Source: Cupriavidus pauculus (GTDB taxonomy: Bacteria; Pseudomonadota; Gammaproteobacteria; Burkholderiales; Burkholderiaceae). Taken from it: a stretch of 64,000 nucleotides of DNA. This document shows positions 17,455 to 26,495 of this stretch, one piece after another (position 1 is the stretch's first letter; each line of letters starts with the position of its first letter). A program made the translations under genes and the position numbers. The DNA lies in the NCBI RefSeq assembly GCF_008693385.1, contig NZ_CP044067.1, positions 1,054,001 to 1,118,000 on the forward strand, written 5' to 3'. Under the pieces are notes generated by a model. The model saw only the letters and a program-made list of their open reading frames with translations, did no database searches and had not been told where the DNA came from.

Positions 17455-18102
17455 TCAGCCCTTCACACGCAGGATCTCTTCTTCGACCGCGGGCAGCGCA
17501 TCCTTGCCGAACCACATCTCGTCATTGACGAAGAATGTCGGCGAGCCAAACGCGCCGCGGTCGAACGCGGCCTGCGTGTTGTCGATCAGCGTCTGCTTGA
17601 CGTCGGCCTGACCGATACGCGCGACAAAGGCCTCGGGATCGAAGCCGGCTTCGCCGAGCGTGGCCGCGAAGATCGCGGGGTCGTCCATCTTCTTCCCGTC
17701 TTCCCACATCGCCTTGAAGATCGCGTCCACATAGCGCGCGAAGGTCCCATCCGACTTGTCGTCAATGCGCGTGGCCACCGCGCCGCGCATCAGTTGCAGC
17801 GTATTGACGGGGAAATGCGGATTCGGGCGGTAGGCATCGAGCCCGTGGCGCGCAACAAAGCGGCGGACTTCCAGCCGGCCGTACTCCTGCTTGTTCTTGA
17901 TGCCCGCGAACGCTTCCGCGGGCGAGCGGTTGCCGGTCAGGCGGAACAGACCGCCGAGCAGCACCGGCACGTACTCGAACGGAACGCCCGTGCGCGCCGC
18001 GATGCGGGGGAGCACCTTGTGCGACAGATAGGCATTGGGACTGCCGAAATCGAAACAGAACTGGGCGCTCACCGCGGGTTTCGCATGGTTTGCCTCGGGC
18101 AT
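17455..18102 (-). CDS. DsbA-family / 2-hydroxychromene-2-carboxylate isomerase-like protein
   Basis: A 215-residue thioredoxin-fold protein with a helical insertion, starting MPEANHAKPAVSAQF. The N-terminus FDFGSPNAYLSHKVLP matches HCCA isomerases, in which a Ser (here in FGSPNAY) replaces the redox Cys and glutathione is bound. The C-terminus has GAFGSPTFFVNDEMWFGKDAL, the usual end of this family. Members isomerise cis/trans aromatic ring-cleavage products or act as GSH transferases. It is divergent from the MATE exporter gene. The aromatic substrate is unknown. Confidence 0.88.
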   Translation of the reverse strand: MPEANHAKPAVSAQFCFDFGSPNAYLSHKVLPRIAARTGVPFEYVPVLLGGLFRLTGNRSPAEAFAGIKNKQEYGRLEVRRFVARHGLDAYRPNPHFPVNTLQLMRGAVATRIDDKSDGTFARYVDAIFKAMWEDGKKMDDPAIFAATLGEAGFDPEAFVARIGQADVKQTLIDNTQAAFDRGAFGSPTFFVNDEMWFGKDALPAVEEEILRVKG

Positions 18103-18261
18103 GTCGGGTCTCCGAATTGTCTTTGTATTGCGGAACAATGTACTGCACTGCAATCCATCCTGCAACCGCGCCAAGCAGGATTTCAGGCGCCACTATAGAA
18201 TCTCGCGCATTCGCACCGTGTTTCGGTGTTTCCCACACGGAATCGCATTCCGATACGCAGC

Positions 18262-19698
18262 ATGACTGAGCCATCACCCGCCGCCGCCCCGGCCACCGCC
18301 GCGCCCCGCCAGACCGCGCGGGCAAAGCGTCTGCTCAACGATCCGATCCTGCCGACGCTGTTGCGGCTGGCGGCGCCCAATATCGTCGTCATGCTCGCAC
18401 AGGCGGCCGCGAACTTCCTCGAGAGTTATTACGTCGGTCAACTGGGCGTGCCCGCGCTGGCCGGGGCGGCGCTGGTCGTGCCGCTGGTCATGGCCATGCA
18501 GATGCTGTCCGCCGGCGCGGTCGGCGGCGCGATTTCCTCGGCCATCGCCCGGGCGCTGGGGGCCGGGCGGCACGCGGAGGCCGAGGCGCTTGCCCTCCAT
18601 GCGACGGTGATCGGGATCGTGTTCGGCGTGGTGCTGAGCGTGGCCATGCTGGGACTCGGGCCCTATATCTATCGGGCGCTGGGCGGGCGCGACAGCACGC
18701 TGGCGGCGGCGGTCACCTACTCCAACGCGGTGTTTCTGGGCACCACCTTCCTCTGGCTGCTCAATGCGTTCGCGAGCATTCTGCGCGGCACCGGAAACAT
18801 GCTGCTACCCGCTGCCGTGGTCACCGGTGGCGTGCTGGTCCTCGTGGTGGCATCGCCGGTGCTGATCTTTGGCGCCGGGCCGATTCCGCCGATGGGGATC
18901 GCCGGGGCCGGGCTGGCGCTCGTTTGCTATTACGCGGTGGGATTCGTGGTGCTGCTGGTGGCGCTGCTGCGCGGATATGGCGGCATCCGGCTGTCGTTCG
19001 CGCATCGGCTGCGGTGGTCGATGTTTGCCGAGATTCTCGGCGTGGGCATCTATGCCGCGGTGAACAGCCTGATGATCAATCTGTCCGTGATCACCGCCAC
19101 GGCGATGATCGGGATGCACGGGCCGCATGCGCTGGCGGGCTTCGGGCTCGGTATCCGGCTCGAGTATCTGCTGGTGCCGCTGATCTTTGGCTTCGGGGCC
19201 GGGATGGTGGCGATGGTCGGCATGAACACGGGCGCCGGGCAGCATGCGCGGGCGCGGCGGGTGGCATGGACGGGCGCGTTGGTCGCCGCCGGGTTGTGCG
19301 AGCTGATCGGCCTTGCCGCGGCGATCTGGCCGGCGGCATGGCTCTCGCTCTTCACGCAGGACGAGGAGGCGATCCGGATGGGCGCGGCGTATCTGCGGGC
19401 GGTGGCGCCCGCGTATGGGCTCTTCGGGCTTGGGCTGGCGTTGTATTTCGCTTCGCAGGGCGCGCGGCGACTGGGATGGTCGGTCATCGCGGCCGTGTCG
19501 CGGGTGGCGGTGATCGGGTTGCTCGGGTATTTGACGCTGACGCTATGGCATGGCGAGCTCGGGGCGTTTTTCGCGGCGCTGGTGTTGGGGCTCGCGATCT
19601 TTGCCGCGGTGAACGCGGTGCCCTGGGTGCCGACTCCGCCGGCCCCTCTCCCTGACGGAGAGGGGAGCAAGCCGCTGGCCAGCGCCCCGAGGCGCTGA
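18262..19698 (+). CDS. MATE family efflux transporter
   Basis: A 478-residue inner-membrane protein with about 12 hydrophobic segments, starting MTEPSPAAAPATA. Two homologous halves are visible (LPTLLRLAAPNIVVMLAQAAANFLE near the start; FAEILGVGIYAAVNSLMIN mid-protein), as in MATE multidrug/Na+ or H+ antiporters. A GTG 36 bp upstream is an alternative start; neither has a good ribosome binding site. The C-terminal 20 codons include a palindromic CCCCTCTCC repeat that also occurs at 46447, so the end of the protein appears altered by a mobile-like repeat. Confidence 0.9.
   Translation: MTEPSPAAAPATAAPRQTARAKRLLNDPILPTLLRLAAPNIVVMLAQAAANFLESYYVGQLGVPALAGAALVVPLVMAMQMLSAGAVGGAISSAIARALGAGRHAEAEALALHATVIGIVFGVVLSVAMLGLGPYIYRALGGRDSTLAAAVTYSNAVFLGTTFLWLLNAFASILRGTGNMLLPAAVVTGGVLVLVVASPVLIFGAGPIPPMGIAGAGLALVCYYAVGFVVLLVALLRGYGGIRLSFAHRLRWSMFAEILGVGIYAAVNSLMINLSVITATAMIGMHGPHALAGFGLGIRLEYLLVPLIFGFGAGMVAMVGMNTGAGQHARARRVAWTGALVAAGLCELIGLAAAIWPAAWLSLFTQDEEAIRMGAAYLRAVAPAYGLFGLGLALYFASQGARRLGWSVIAAVSRVAVIGLLGYLTLTLWHGELGAFFAALVLGLAIFAAVNAVPWVPTPPAPLPDGEGSKPLASAPRR
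19643..19665. repeat. REP-like palindrome, copy 1 (inside the MATE gene end)
   Basis: Perfect hairpin CCCCTCTCC-CTGAC-GGAGAGGGG. The same stem with loop CTGAA occurs at 46447-46469. Here it encodes the last part of the MATE exporter, in frame. Confidence 0.75.
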
Positions 19699-19707
19699 GC
19701 GCGCCTC
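19689..19707. terminator. Possible terminator hairpin between convergent genes
   Basis: GAGGCGC-TGAGC-GCGCCTC forms a 7-bp stem with the MATE stop codon in the loop. No U-run follows on either strand, so termination is uncertain. It lies between the convergent MATE and FecR/DUF6600-like genes. Confidence 0.35.
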
Positions 19708-19711
19708 TCCG

Positions 19712-22483
19712 TCAGCGACGGTCTTCGTTGCGGGCCTGTTGGCCGCGCTGCTGCTGGAACTGACGCTGTTGCTGCTGTTGTTGCTGCTGCTGATGCTGTT
19801 GTTGCTGACGCTGCTGCTCGAATGCCTGCCGTTGCTGCTCCTGCGCCTGGCGTTGCTGTTCCATCTGCTGGCGCTGCATCGACTGTTGCCGCTGCTGCTC
19901 CATCTGCGCGCGCTGCTGTTCCTGCTGCGCGCGTTGCATCGCCTGCCGCTGCTGATCCTGCTGCTGCCGCTGCTGCTCGAACGCCCGTTGCTGTTCCTGC
20001 TGAGCCCGCTGCATGGCCGCCCGCTGCTGATCCTGCTGCTGCCGCTGCATGTCCTGCGCGCGTTGCTGCTCCTGCTGCGCGCGCTGCATCGCCGCCCTTT
20101 GCTGGTCCTGCTGCTGACGTTGCATGTCCTGCGCCCGTTGCTGATCCATCTGCGCGCGTTGCATCGCCGCCCGCTGCTGGTCCTGCTGCTGCCGCTGCAT
20201 GTCCTGCGCGCGCTGCTGCTCCATCTGGGCCCGTTGCATGGCCGCCCGCTGTTCATCCTGCTGCTGCCGCTGCTGGGTAAATGCCCGCTGCTGATCCTGT
20301 CGCGCGCGGTCGCCCGCCGCCTGCTGCTCGCCGAGCTGGCGTTGCTGTTCCATCTGCTGCCGTTGCAACGCCTGTTGCTGCTGCCGCTGGAAGTCCGATC
20401 CCTGCCGCTGCTGCTCCTGCAACTGCCGTTGCTGTTCGAACTGCTGCCGCTGCAATGCCTGTTGCTGCTGCCGCTGGAAATCCGGTCCCTGCCGCTGCTG
20501 CTCCTGCAACTGCCGTTGCTGCTCGAACTGCTGCCGCTGCAATGCCTGTTGCTGCTGCCGCTGGAAATCCGGCCCCTGCCGCTGCTGCTCCTGCAACTGC
20601 CGTTGCTGCTCGAACTGCTGCCGCTGCAATGCCTGTTGCTGGCGCTGTGCCTCGGCCGGCAAGCCTCGCATCTGGTCCGGCCGCGTCGAGTAGGTGCGGC
20701 CGTTGTCCGCCGCACCGGGCGCCGAAACGAAACCCTGCGGCTGCCCCGATCGGCCCGGCTGCCCTTGCTGCCACGACTGCCGGTCGCGCGGATGCTGCGC
20801 CGCCTGACTGACCCGCACATCCGAATACGACGCCACGGGCTGCGGCGAGCGGCCCGGCTGCCGTGCATCGGGCACCTGCGGCCCGCGCCATGCCGGACCG
20901 GCGCCCGCCGTGCCGCCTTCCCGCGCAAACCGCCGCGCGAGGTCGTCGCTCCGGACAAACCCCGGCGCCCGCGCCGCGATGGCCTCGCGATCGAACGTCT
21001 GCCGCGCCTGCGGCGGAAGATTGCGAACCGGCGCACCGCCGATCAGGCTCGTCTTGACCGGGGCGATCGCGGGTCCGCCATGCGCCTCGCCACCGGGAAT
21101 CCGGCGCCACTCGTCGTTGTGCCCGCCTGCCCGATAGGGCGCGGACGGCCGCCCTTCGACGAACCCGCGCGCCGGCATGCCCGTGATCGCGCCGGGCACG
21201 CCCCGGTTGAACCAGCGATCCCGATCGCCACGCCCGTTCCAGTCGCGCGCCCCATAGTTGATGCGCGTCAGATACGTCGGACTCGACCGATAGATCGGCC
21301 GGTACCGTTCGCCGGGCCCCAGCGGATACCACGCGACGCCGGGCCCGCCGCCGATGCGGATCTGCGTCGAGCTGCCGATAAAGCCGACCACGGCCGGCGC
21401 GTAATAGGGCCGCACGTTGGCCGGCCCCGGCACCCATCCCCAGCGATTGCCCACATGCGCCCAACGCCCATAATGCGACGGCGCAAACCCCCATGGCGCA
21501 TCATCGACCCACGTCCAGCCCCAGGGCGCCACCCATGCCCACTGCCCCACGCTATACGGCGCCCATCCCGGCGACACCGCGCGCGGGAACCAGACCGCGC
21601 CATAGTCGGCGTCCTGCTGCCAGTCGCCGTAATCGTCGAGCGCCGTATACCCGGTCATGTCGCGCGGGACATACTGCGCCGCCACCGACCGGTCTTCGCG
21701 CGCATCGCGGTCCGCGGTCCAGCGGTCGAACGCATCGGTCGGCGCAAGATTGCCCGCGCCGGCGTCGGCCAGATCGGTTCCGGCGAACCGCACACGCTCG
21801 CCGCGCTCGAGTTCGGTGGAGCGGCTGTCGCCATAGAGCACGGCGCGGCCATGCCGCATCGTGACCGTCGTGGTGCTGCCATCGGGCGCGACATCCAGCC
21901 GGTAGTCGCCCGGCTCGCTCGGCACGAATGCCAGGTTCGGCGTATCGACCTCGACGGTCTGTCCCTGCGGCAGCGCGCGCACGCGCAACTGCAGCGTGCC
22001 CTGCGTGAGCTTGACCTGCGTGGTGTCGTCATCGAGATTGAGGACGGACACCGCGGTCGCCCCGGCCAGCCGCACCGCCGTCGAGCCCGCATGGAGTTCC
22101 GCCCGGCCACCGGGATCGACCCACAACCGGTCGCCCGTGGTCACGGGGCGGTTGAGCCCCGTCGCCGCCCAGGTGTCGGAGCCCGCCGGCGCAAAGCTGA
22201 CGTTGCCGCCGACATCGGTCAGCGTGGCCACCCGCGACGAGGGGTCGGCGCCCAGCGCCGCGTTGCCGGGATCGCCGAGCGGATTGCCCGAGGGATCGAC
22301 GGGCTGGCCATAATCCTGTCCGCCCTGCCCCGGTGGGTACCCATAGCCTCCCTGACCGTACCCCTGCGCGCCGGCCGAGGCCGCGATCACGCTGGCCAGC
22401 ACCACGGGCGCAAGCCGCCACGAGGTCGCAAGCTTCGGACGCTTCGGTCGCTGGGGATCGATGGAGATAGAAAAGGGGCGCAT
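19712..22483 (-). CDS. Large secreted FecR/DUF6600-like protein with Gln-rich repeat tail
   Basis: A 923-residue protein. Residues about 22-40 form a signal peptide (LAPVVLASVIAASAGAQ). A FecR-like beta domain follows (about 85-230: RVATLTDVGGNVSFAP, GDRLWVDPGGRAELHAG, VEVDTPNLAFVPSEPGDYR). Next are repeated Trp/Tyr-rich motifs (GYTALDDYGDWQQD, WVAPWGWTWVDDAPWGFAPSHYGRW in two pieces) typical of DUF6600 proteins. From about residue 613 to the end it is almost only Gln, Arg, Ala, Met and Glu in tandem repeats, likely a long coiled or disordered tail. The function is unknown; an envelope location is inferred. The promoter should lie in 22484-22785. Confidence 0.85.
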   Translation of the reverse strand: MRPFSISIDPQRPKRPKLATSWRLAPVVLASVIAASAGAQGYGQGGYGYPPGQGGQDYGQPVDPSGNPLGDPGNAALGADPSSRVATLTDVGGNVSFAPAGSDTWAATGLNRPVTTGDRLWVDPGGRAELHAGSTAVRLAGATAVSVLNLDDDTTQVKLTQGTLQLRVRALPQGQTVEVDTPNLAFVPSEPGDYRLDVAPDGSTTTVTMRHGRAVLYGDSRSTELERGERVRFAGTDLADAGAGNLAPTDAFDRWTADRDAREDRSVAAQYVPRDMTGYTALDDYGDWQQDADYGAVWFPRAVSPGWAPYSVGQWAWVAPWGWTWVDDAPWGFAPSHYGRWAHVGNRWGWVPGPANVRPYYAPAVVGFIGSSTQIRIGGGPGVAWYPLGPGERYRPIYRSSPTYLTRINYGARDWNGRGDRDRWFNRGVPGAITGMPARGFVEGRPSAPYRAGGHNDEWRRIPGGEAHGGPAIAPVKTSLIGGAPVRNLPPQARQTFDREAIAARAPGFVRSDDLARRFAREGGTAGAGPAWRGPQVPDARQPGRSPQPVASYSDVRVSQAAQHPRDRQSWQQGQPGRSGQPQGFVSAPGAADNGRTYSTRPDQMRGLPAEAQRQQQALQRQQFEQQRQLQEQQRQGPDFQRQQQQALQRQQFEQQRQLQEQQRQGPDFQRQQQQALQRQQFEQQRQLQEQQRQGSDFQRQQQQALQRQQMEQQRQLGEQQAAGDRARQDQQRAFTQQRQQQDEQRAAMQRAQMEQQRAQDMQRQQQDQQRAAMQRAQMDQQRAQDMQRQQQDQQRAAMQRAQQEQQRAQDMQRQQQDQQRAAMQRAQQEQQRAFEQQRQQQDQQRQAMQRAQQEQQRAQMEQQRQQSMQRQQMEQQRQAQEQQRQAFEQQRQQQQHQQQQQQQQQRQFQQQRGQQARNEDRR
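19790..20643 (-). repeat. Gln-rich tandem repeats in the FecR/DUF6600-like gene
   Basis: Two repeat families lie in series. The first is about 87 bp (29 residues) with core FEQQRQLQEQQRQGPDFQRQ in three near-identical copies (about 20380-20640). The second is about 75 bp (25 residues) with core MQRAQMEQQRAQDMQRQQQ in four to five variants (about 19980-20260). Unit lengths are multiples of three, so copy change keeps the frame. Confidence 0.8.
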
Positions 22484-22785
22484 TGCTTCGGTCTTGTTCA
22501 GGGAGTCCGCACCGGAGGCGGCAGTCGTATTGTCACCCTATATGCGGAACGGGGCGCGGCGCGCAACGGCGCGGGAGGACTTTGTAAGCACGTATTTCCC
22601 CGTGCCCGCACGCCGGCGGGGCATCCTTCCCGCCAAGGCCGGCGGCGGGCGGCTGCCCGGGCGGCGACGGCGGACAGCGTCCCCGCAGGCGGACGCACAC
22701 GGAAACAAGTCTTGCAGTCGGAGAGCCATTCGAGGGCTACTGCTGCGCCGCACCAACCGGGGGAGAAGCGAGGGGGGCGCGACGT
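22484..22785. other. Intergenic region, 302 bp
   Basis: It lies between the stop of the GGDEF-EAL gene and the start of the FecR/DUF6600-like gene, both on the minus strand. It must contain the promoter and leader of the latter, but I see no clear -10/-35 pair, no terminator hairpin and no coding sequence. Confidence 0.4.
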
Positions 22786-24141
22786 TCAGCGCGGCTGGTT
22801 GCGCAGGAAATCGGTCAGGCGATCCGGCGCCATCGGCCGGCCATACAGGTAGCCCTGCGCCTCGTAGCAACCGTTCGCGAGCAGGAAGTCGCGCTGGCCC
22901 GCGGTCTCCACGCCTTCGGCCACCACGCCGATGCCCAGGCTGTTGCCGACCGTGATGACGGAATTGACGATCGCGGCGTCCACGCCGTCATCGACGACGT
23001 TGCGGATAAAGGACTGGTCGATCTTGAGCCGGTCCACGGGAAACGACTTGAGGAACGACAGCGAGGCGTAGCCCGTCCCGAAGTCGTCGCAGGTCAGCGT
23101 CACGCCGTCGCGGCGCAGCGCCTGGAGCTGGTCGGAAACGTCGTCCCCCTGCTGGAGCGCGATCGTTTCGGTAATCTCGATCTCGAGCAGCGAGGGCGGC
23201 AGCTCGAGCGCGCGCAGCACGTGCCGGACTTCGGTCAGCAGCCGGCTTTCGGCCAGCTGGGCGGCAAACAGGTTGATGGCGACGCGCGGCGCTTCCTCGC
23301 CGAACTGGAGCGACCACGCCCGCGCCTGCGCGCAGGCCGTATGGAGCAGCCACATGCCGACGTCGCTGGCGACGCTGCTGGCGGCCAGCGCGTCGATAAA
23401 CGCGGCCGGCGTGAGCAGGCCGAGCGTCGGATGGCGCCAGCGCATGAGCGCCTCGGCACCGAGCACCCGCCCGTCGCGCAGATCGACCTGGGGCTGGTAC
23501 AGCAGCTCGAACTGCCGCTGGGCATAGGCCTCGCGCAGGGCCTGGACCAGCGACAGGCGCGTCGTCACGTCCGTGCGCATCTGCGGCTTGAAGAAACGGA
23601 TCGTCCGGCCGCCATCGTGCTTGGCGCGCGCGAGCGCCAGGCTGGAGGCGGCCAGCACGTCGGAAGCGGTATCCCCGCCGGCCGGCAGCACGCACGCGCC
23701 GACGCTGGCCAGCACATGATGGCGGCGACCGGCCATTTCATACGGGGCGGACAGCATCGACTGGATCGCGGCACTGACGTGGCGCACCAGAGTGGGGTCG
23801 GAAATGGACGTCAGCAGGACGCCGAATTCGTCGCCGCCGACGCGGCCGATCACCGCATCGCGCGGCGAGGCATCCTTGAGACGACGGGCCACGTGCTGGA
23901 GAATCAGGTCGCCTTCGGCGTGGCCATGCATGTCGTTGAACGCGCGAAAGTCGTCGATCCCCACAAGCAGCAAGGCGAAACGGGGCGTCGCGTCCGTCTG
24001 CAGACGCGTTTCCAGCCGCTTCAAGAATGCCTGGCGGGCGACCACGCCGGTCAGCGGATCGAGGTCCGCCGGCGGCAAGGCGCCAGTCGCCTTTGCCTCC
24101 GACTTGGCCACCATTCCTGCCCTATCTGTTGTGAATGACAT
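22786..24141 (-). CDS. GGDEF-EAL cyclic-di-GMP turnover protein
   Basis: A 451-residue cytoplasmic protein. The GGDEF domain (about 28-185) has the intact [11 protein letters not shown] motif. The EAL domain (about 200-445) keeps EALMRW, the Asn of VAINLF, Glu of [19 protein letters not shown], the Lys of [12 protein letters not shown] and QGYLYG, so both catalytic sets appear complete. No sensory or membrane domain precedes them. It could make or degrade c-di-GMP; in many such proteins the EAL activity dominates. It is divergent from wspA with 215 bp between, placing it next to the operon for the diguanylate cyclase WspR. A start at codon 10 is also possible. Confidence 0.92.
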   Translation of the reverse strand: MSFTTDRAGMVAKSEAKATGALPPADLDPLTGVVARQAFLKRLETRLQTDATPRFALLLVGIDDFRAFNDMHGHAEGDLILQHVARRLKDASPRDAVIGRVGGDEFGVLLTSISDPTLVRHVSAAIQSMLSAPYEMAGRRHHVLASVGACVLPAGGDTASDVLAASSLALARAKHDGGRTIRFFKPQMRTDVTTRLSLVQALREAYAQRQFELLYQPQVDLRDGRVLGAEALMRWRHPTLGLLTPAAFIDALAASSVASDVGMWLLHTACAQARAWSLQFGEEAPRVAINLFAAQLAESRLLTEVRHVLRALELPPSLLEIEITETIALQQGDDVSDQLQALRRDGVTLTCDDFGTGYASLSFLKSFPVDRLKIDQSFIRNVVDDGVDAAIVNSVITVGNSLGIGVVAEGVETAGQRDFLLANGCYEAQGYLYGRPMAPDRLTDFLRNQPR

Positions 24142-24356
24142 TGTGCGCGCTTCAGCTATTTGGCAAGTGTGACGAAAACCATGGAAAAATCAAGCGTCTC
24201 AAATCGGCGGCGCAACCGCGCAACGTCGCCGCAAGGCGGCTTGCGGGCGTCGTTGAAATGGGTTGGGGCTTCGCGTACCCTACGCCGCAACGTCCCTCCG
24301 GTCGGAATGGTTACGCGCCGGCCGGGGATATGACATCTCATAACAAGAGCATCATC

Positions 24357-25976
24357 GTGAAGCACTGGACCATCCGAACGCGCATCCTGGCGAGCTTTAC
24401 CTTTATTTTGCTGGTCATGACGCTGATGGCCGTGGTGTCGTACAACCGGCTGAGCAAGATCGAGCACGAGACCACCGTCATGCGTACCGACGCGCTGCCG
24501 GGCCTGACCTACAGCGCCGGCCTGCGCGGCGTCTGGGGCGAGATCTACGTGCTGGCGTGGCAGACCGTGACCGCCGCCGATGAAGGCCAGCGCGGCCGGC
24601 TGCTGGCGCAGACCAAGGACGCGATCCAGCGTTTCGATCGTTTGGAACAAATGTATGAGGCCTCCATCGCGCGCGAGGAAGACCGCGCGCGCTTCGAGGC
24701 CTTCAAGCAGGTGCGGGCCAAATACGATCAGGCCGCCCTCCCCTATATGGATCCGCTGCGGTGGAAGGACACCGCCACGGCCGAAGCCGCGCTGCGCGGC
24801 ACCGCCCACGACCTCTGGTTCGATGGCCGCAAGCTGCTGCAGCAACTCGTGGACGACAACACCGCGGTAAACGACCGGGCGGCGGCGAGCATCGTCAGCG
24901 CCGTGGACGCGGCCAAGATCAGCATCGAGGTGGCGCTGGCCATCGCCGTGCTGGCCGCGGCCGTCTGCGGCTATCTGCTGCTGCGTGCGATCACCGTCCC
25001 GATGCGGACCATCGTCTCGCTGCTGGCGACCATGCGCGGCGGCGACCTGCGCCAGCGCATGGCGCTGGCCCGCCGCGACGAATTCCTTGCCGTCGAGGAA
25101 GGCTTCAATCAGATGTCCGGCGAACTGACGGGGCTGGTCGGCCAGGCCCAGCGCTCGGCCATCCAGGTCACGACCTCGGTCAACGAGATTGCCGCCACCG
25201 CGCGGCAGCAGCAGGCCACCGCGACCGAGACGGCCGCCACGACCACGCAGATCGGCGCGACCTCGCGCGAAATCTCGGCCACCGCGCGCGACCTCGTTCG
25301 CACGATCAGCGAGGTATCGCACGCCGCCGAGCAGACCGCGGGGCTGGCCGGTACGGGTCAGGTGGGCCTGTCGCGCATGGAAACCACCATGCACCATGTG
25401 ATGGACGCCGCCGGTTCGGTCAATTCCCGTCTGGCCACGCTCAACGAGAAGGCCGGCAATATCAATCAGGTGGTGACGACCATCGCCCGCGTGGCCGACC
25501 AGACCAACCTGCTCTCCCTGAACGCGGCGATCGAGGCCGAGAAGGCCGGCGAGTACGGCCGCGGCTTCTCTGTCGTGGCCACCGAGATCCGGCGCCTGGC
25601 CGACCAGACCGCTGTCGCGACCTACGACATCGAGCAGATGGTGCGCGAGATCCAGTCGGCCGTGGCCGCGGGCGTGATGGGCATGGACAAGTTCTCGGAA
25701 GAAGTGCGCCGTGGCATGTCGGAGGTGACGCAGGTCGGCGACCAGCTGTCGCAGATCATCGGCCAGATCCAGTCGCTGGCGCCGCGCGTCCAGATGGTCA
25801 ACGAAGGCATGCAGGCGCAGGCCGGCGGTGCCGAGCAGATCAACCAGGCGCTGATGCAGCTGTCGGAGGCCGCGCAGCAGACCGTCGAGTCGCTGCGCCA
25901 GTCCAGCCAGGCGATCGACGAGCTCACGCTCACGGCCAACGAACTGCGCAGCGGCGTGTCCCGCTTCAAGGTCTGA
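24357..25976 (+). CDS. wspA: WspA, methyl-accepting chemotaxis-type receptor of the Wsp system
   Basis: A 539-residue receptor. TM1 is at about residues 9-31 ([20 protein letters not shown]), then a four-helix periplasmic sensor, TM2 (about 185-205, [18 protein letters not shown]), HAMP, and the signalling hairpin [20 protein letters not shown]. The GTG start gives the N-terminus KHWTIRTRI typical of WspA and has AAGAG upstream; an ATG at 24330 would add nine residues. In the Wsp system it senses surface contact and drives WspE. It heads the wspABCDEFR operon and is methylated by WspC and demethylated by WspF, as known for pseudomonads. Confidence 0.93.
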   Translation: MKHWTIRTRILASFTFILLVMTLMAVVSYNRLSKIEHETTVMRTDALPGLTYSAGLRGVWGEIYVLAWQTVTAADEGQRGRLLAQTKDAIQRFDRLEQMYEASIAREEDRARFEAFKQVRAKYDQAALPYMDPLRWKDTATAEAALRGTAHDLWFDGRKLLQQLVDDNTAVNDRAAASIVSAVDAAKISIEVALAIAVLAAAVCGYLLLRAITVPMRTIVSLLATMRGGDLRQRMALARRDEFLAVEEGFNQMSGELTGLVGQAQRSAIQVTTSVNEIAATARQQQATATETAATTTQIGATSREISATARDLVRTISEVSHAAEQTAGLAGTGQVGLSRMETTMHHVMDAAGSVNSRLATLNEKAGNINQVVTTIARVADQTNLLSLNAAIEAEKAGEYGRGFSVVATEIRRLADQTAVATYDIEQMVREIQSAVAAGVMGMDKFSEEVRRGMSEVTQVGDQLSQIIGQIQSLAPRVQMVNEGMQAQAGGAEQINQALMQLSEAAQQTVESLRQSSQAIDELTLTANELRSGVSRFKV

Positions 25977-25994
25977 GCGGCATTGTCGCCCGCG

Positions 25995-26495
25995 ATGAAA
26001 TTGTTCCTGCTGTTCCGCATCGGTAGCGATCATTACGCGCTCGACACCGCCGAGATCGCCGAGGTGCTGCCGCTGACCGCGCTGAAGCAGATTCCCGGCG
26101 CGCCGGCGTGGGTCGCGGGACTGATGGTCCGGCATGGCAAGCCGGTGCCGGTCATCGATATCTCCGCGCTGGCCGTCGGGACGCCCGTGGTGCCGCGCAC
26201 GAGTTCGCGGACCGTGCTCGTCCACTATCGTCCGGCGCATGCGGGCGACGATCGTCCCGCGCAGTTGCTCGGCCTGCGGCTCGAATACGCGACGGAGACG
26301 CTGCGCTGCGAGGAAGATTCGTTCGTCGATGGCGGCATCGATCCCGGTACGGCGCGCTACCTTGGCCCCGTGCGGCATGACGCGCGCGGGCTCGTGCAAT
26401 GGATTACCGTGCCGGCGCTGCTGCCGGACGATGTGCGCGCGCTGCTGTACCCCGAGAGCAATGCCGCCCGGGATCTCGCCGTGAGTCATCCATGA
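25995..26495 (+). CDS. wspB: WspB, CheW-like adaptor
   Basis: A 166-residue CheW-domain protein beginning MKLFLLFRIGSDHYALDTAEI. The two SH3-like lobes are seen with PGAPAWVAGLMVRHGKPVPVIDIS, the typical CheW signature. It links the WspA receptor to the WspE kinase. The ATG at 25995 is preceded by an in-frame TTG at 25983, which is less likely. Its stop overlaps the wspC start (ATGA). Confidence 0.9.
   Translation: MKLFLLFRIGSDHYALDTAEIAEVLPLTALKQIPGAPAWVAGLMVRHGKPVPVIDISALAVGTPVVPRTSSRTVLVHYRPAHAGDDRPAQLLGLRLEYATETLRCEEDSFVDGGIDPGTARYLGPVRHDARGLVQWITVPALLPDDVRALLYPESNAARDLAVSHP

Noticed and set aside
19739..22852. 1037-codon plus-strand frame rich in leucine
   Set aside because: It is antisense to the Gln-rich gene: Gln codons reverse to Leu codons. 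No signal or domain supports it.
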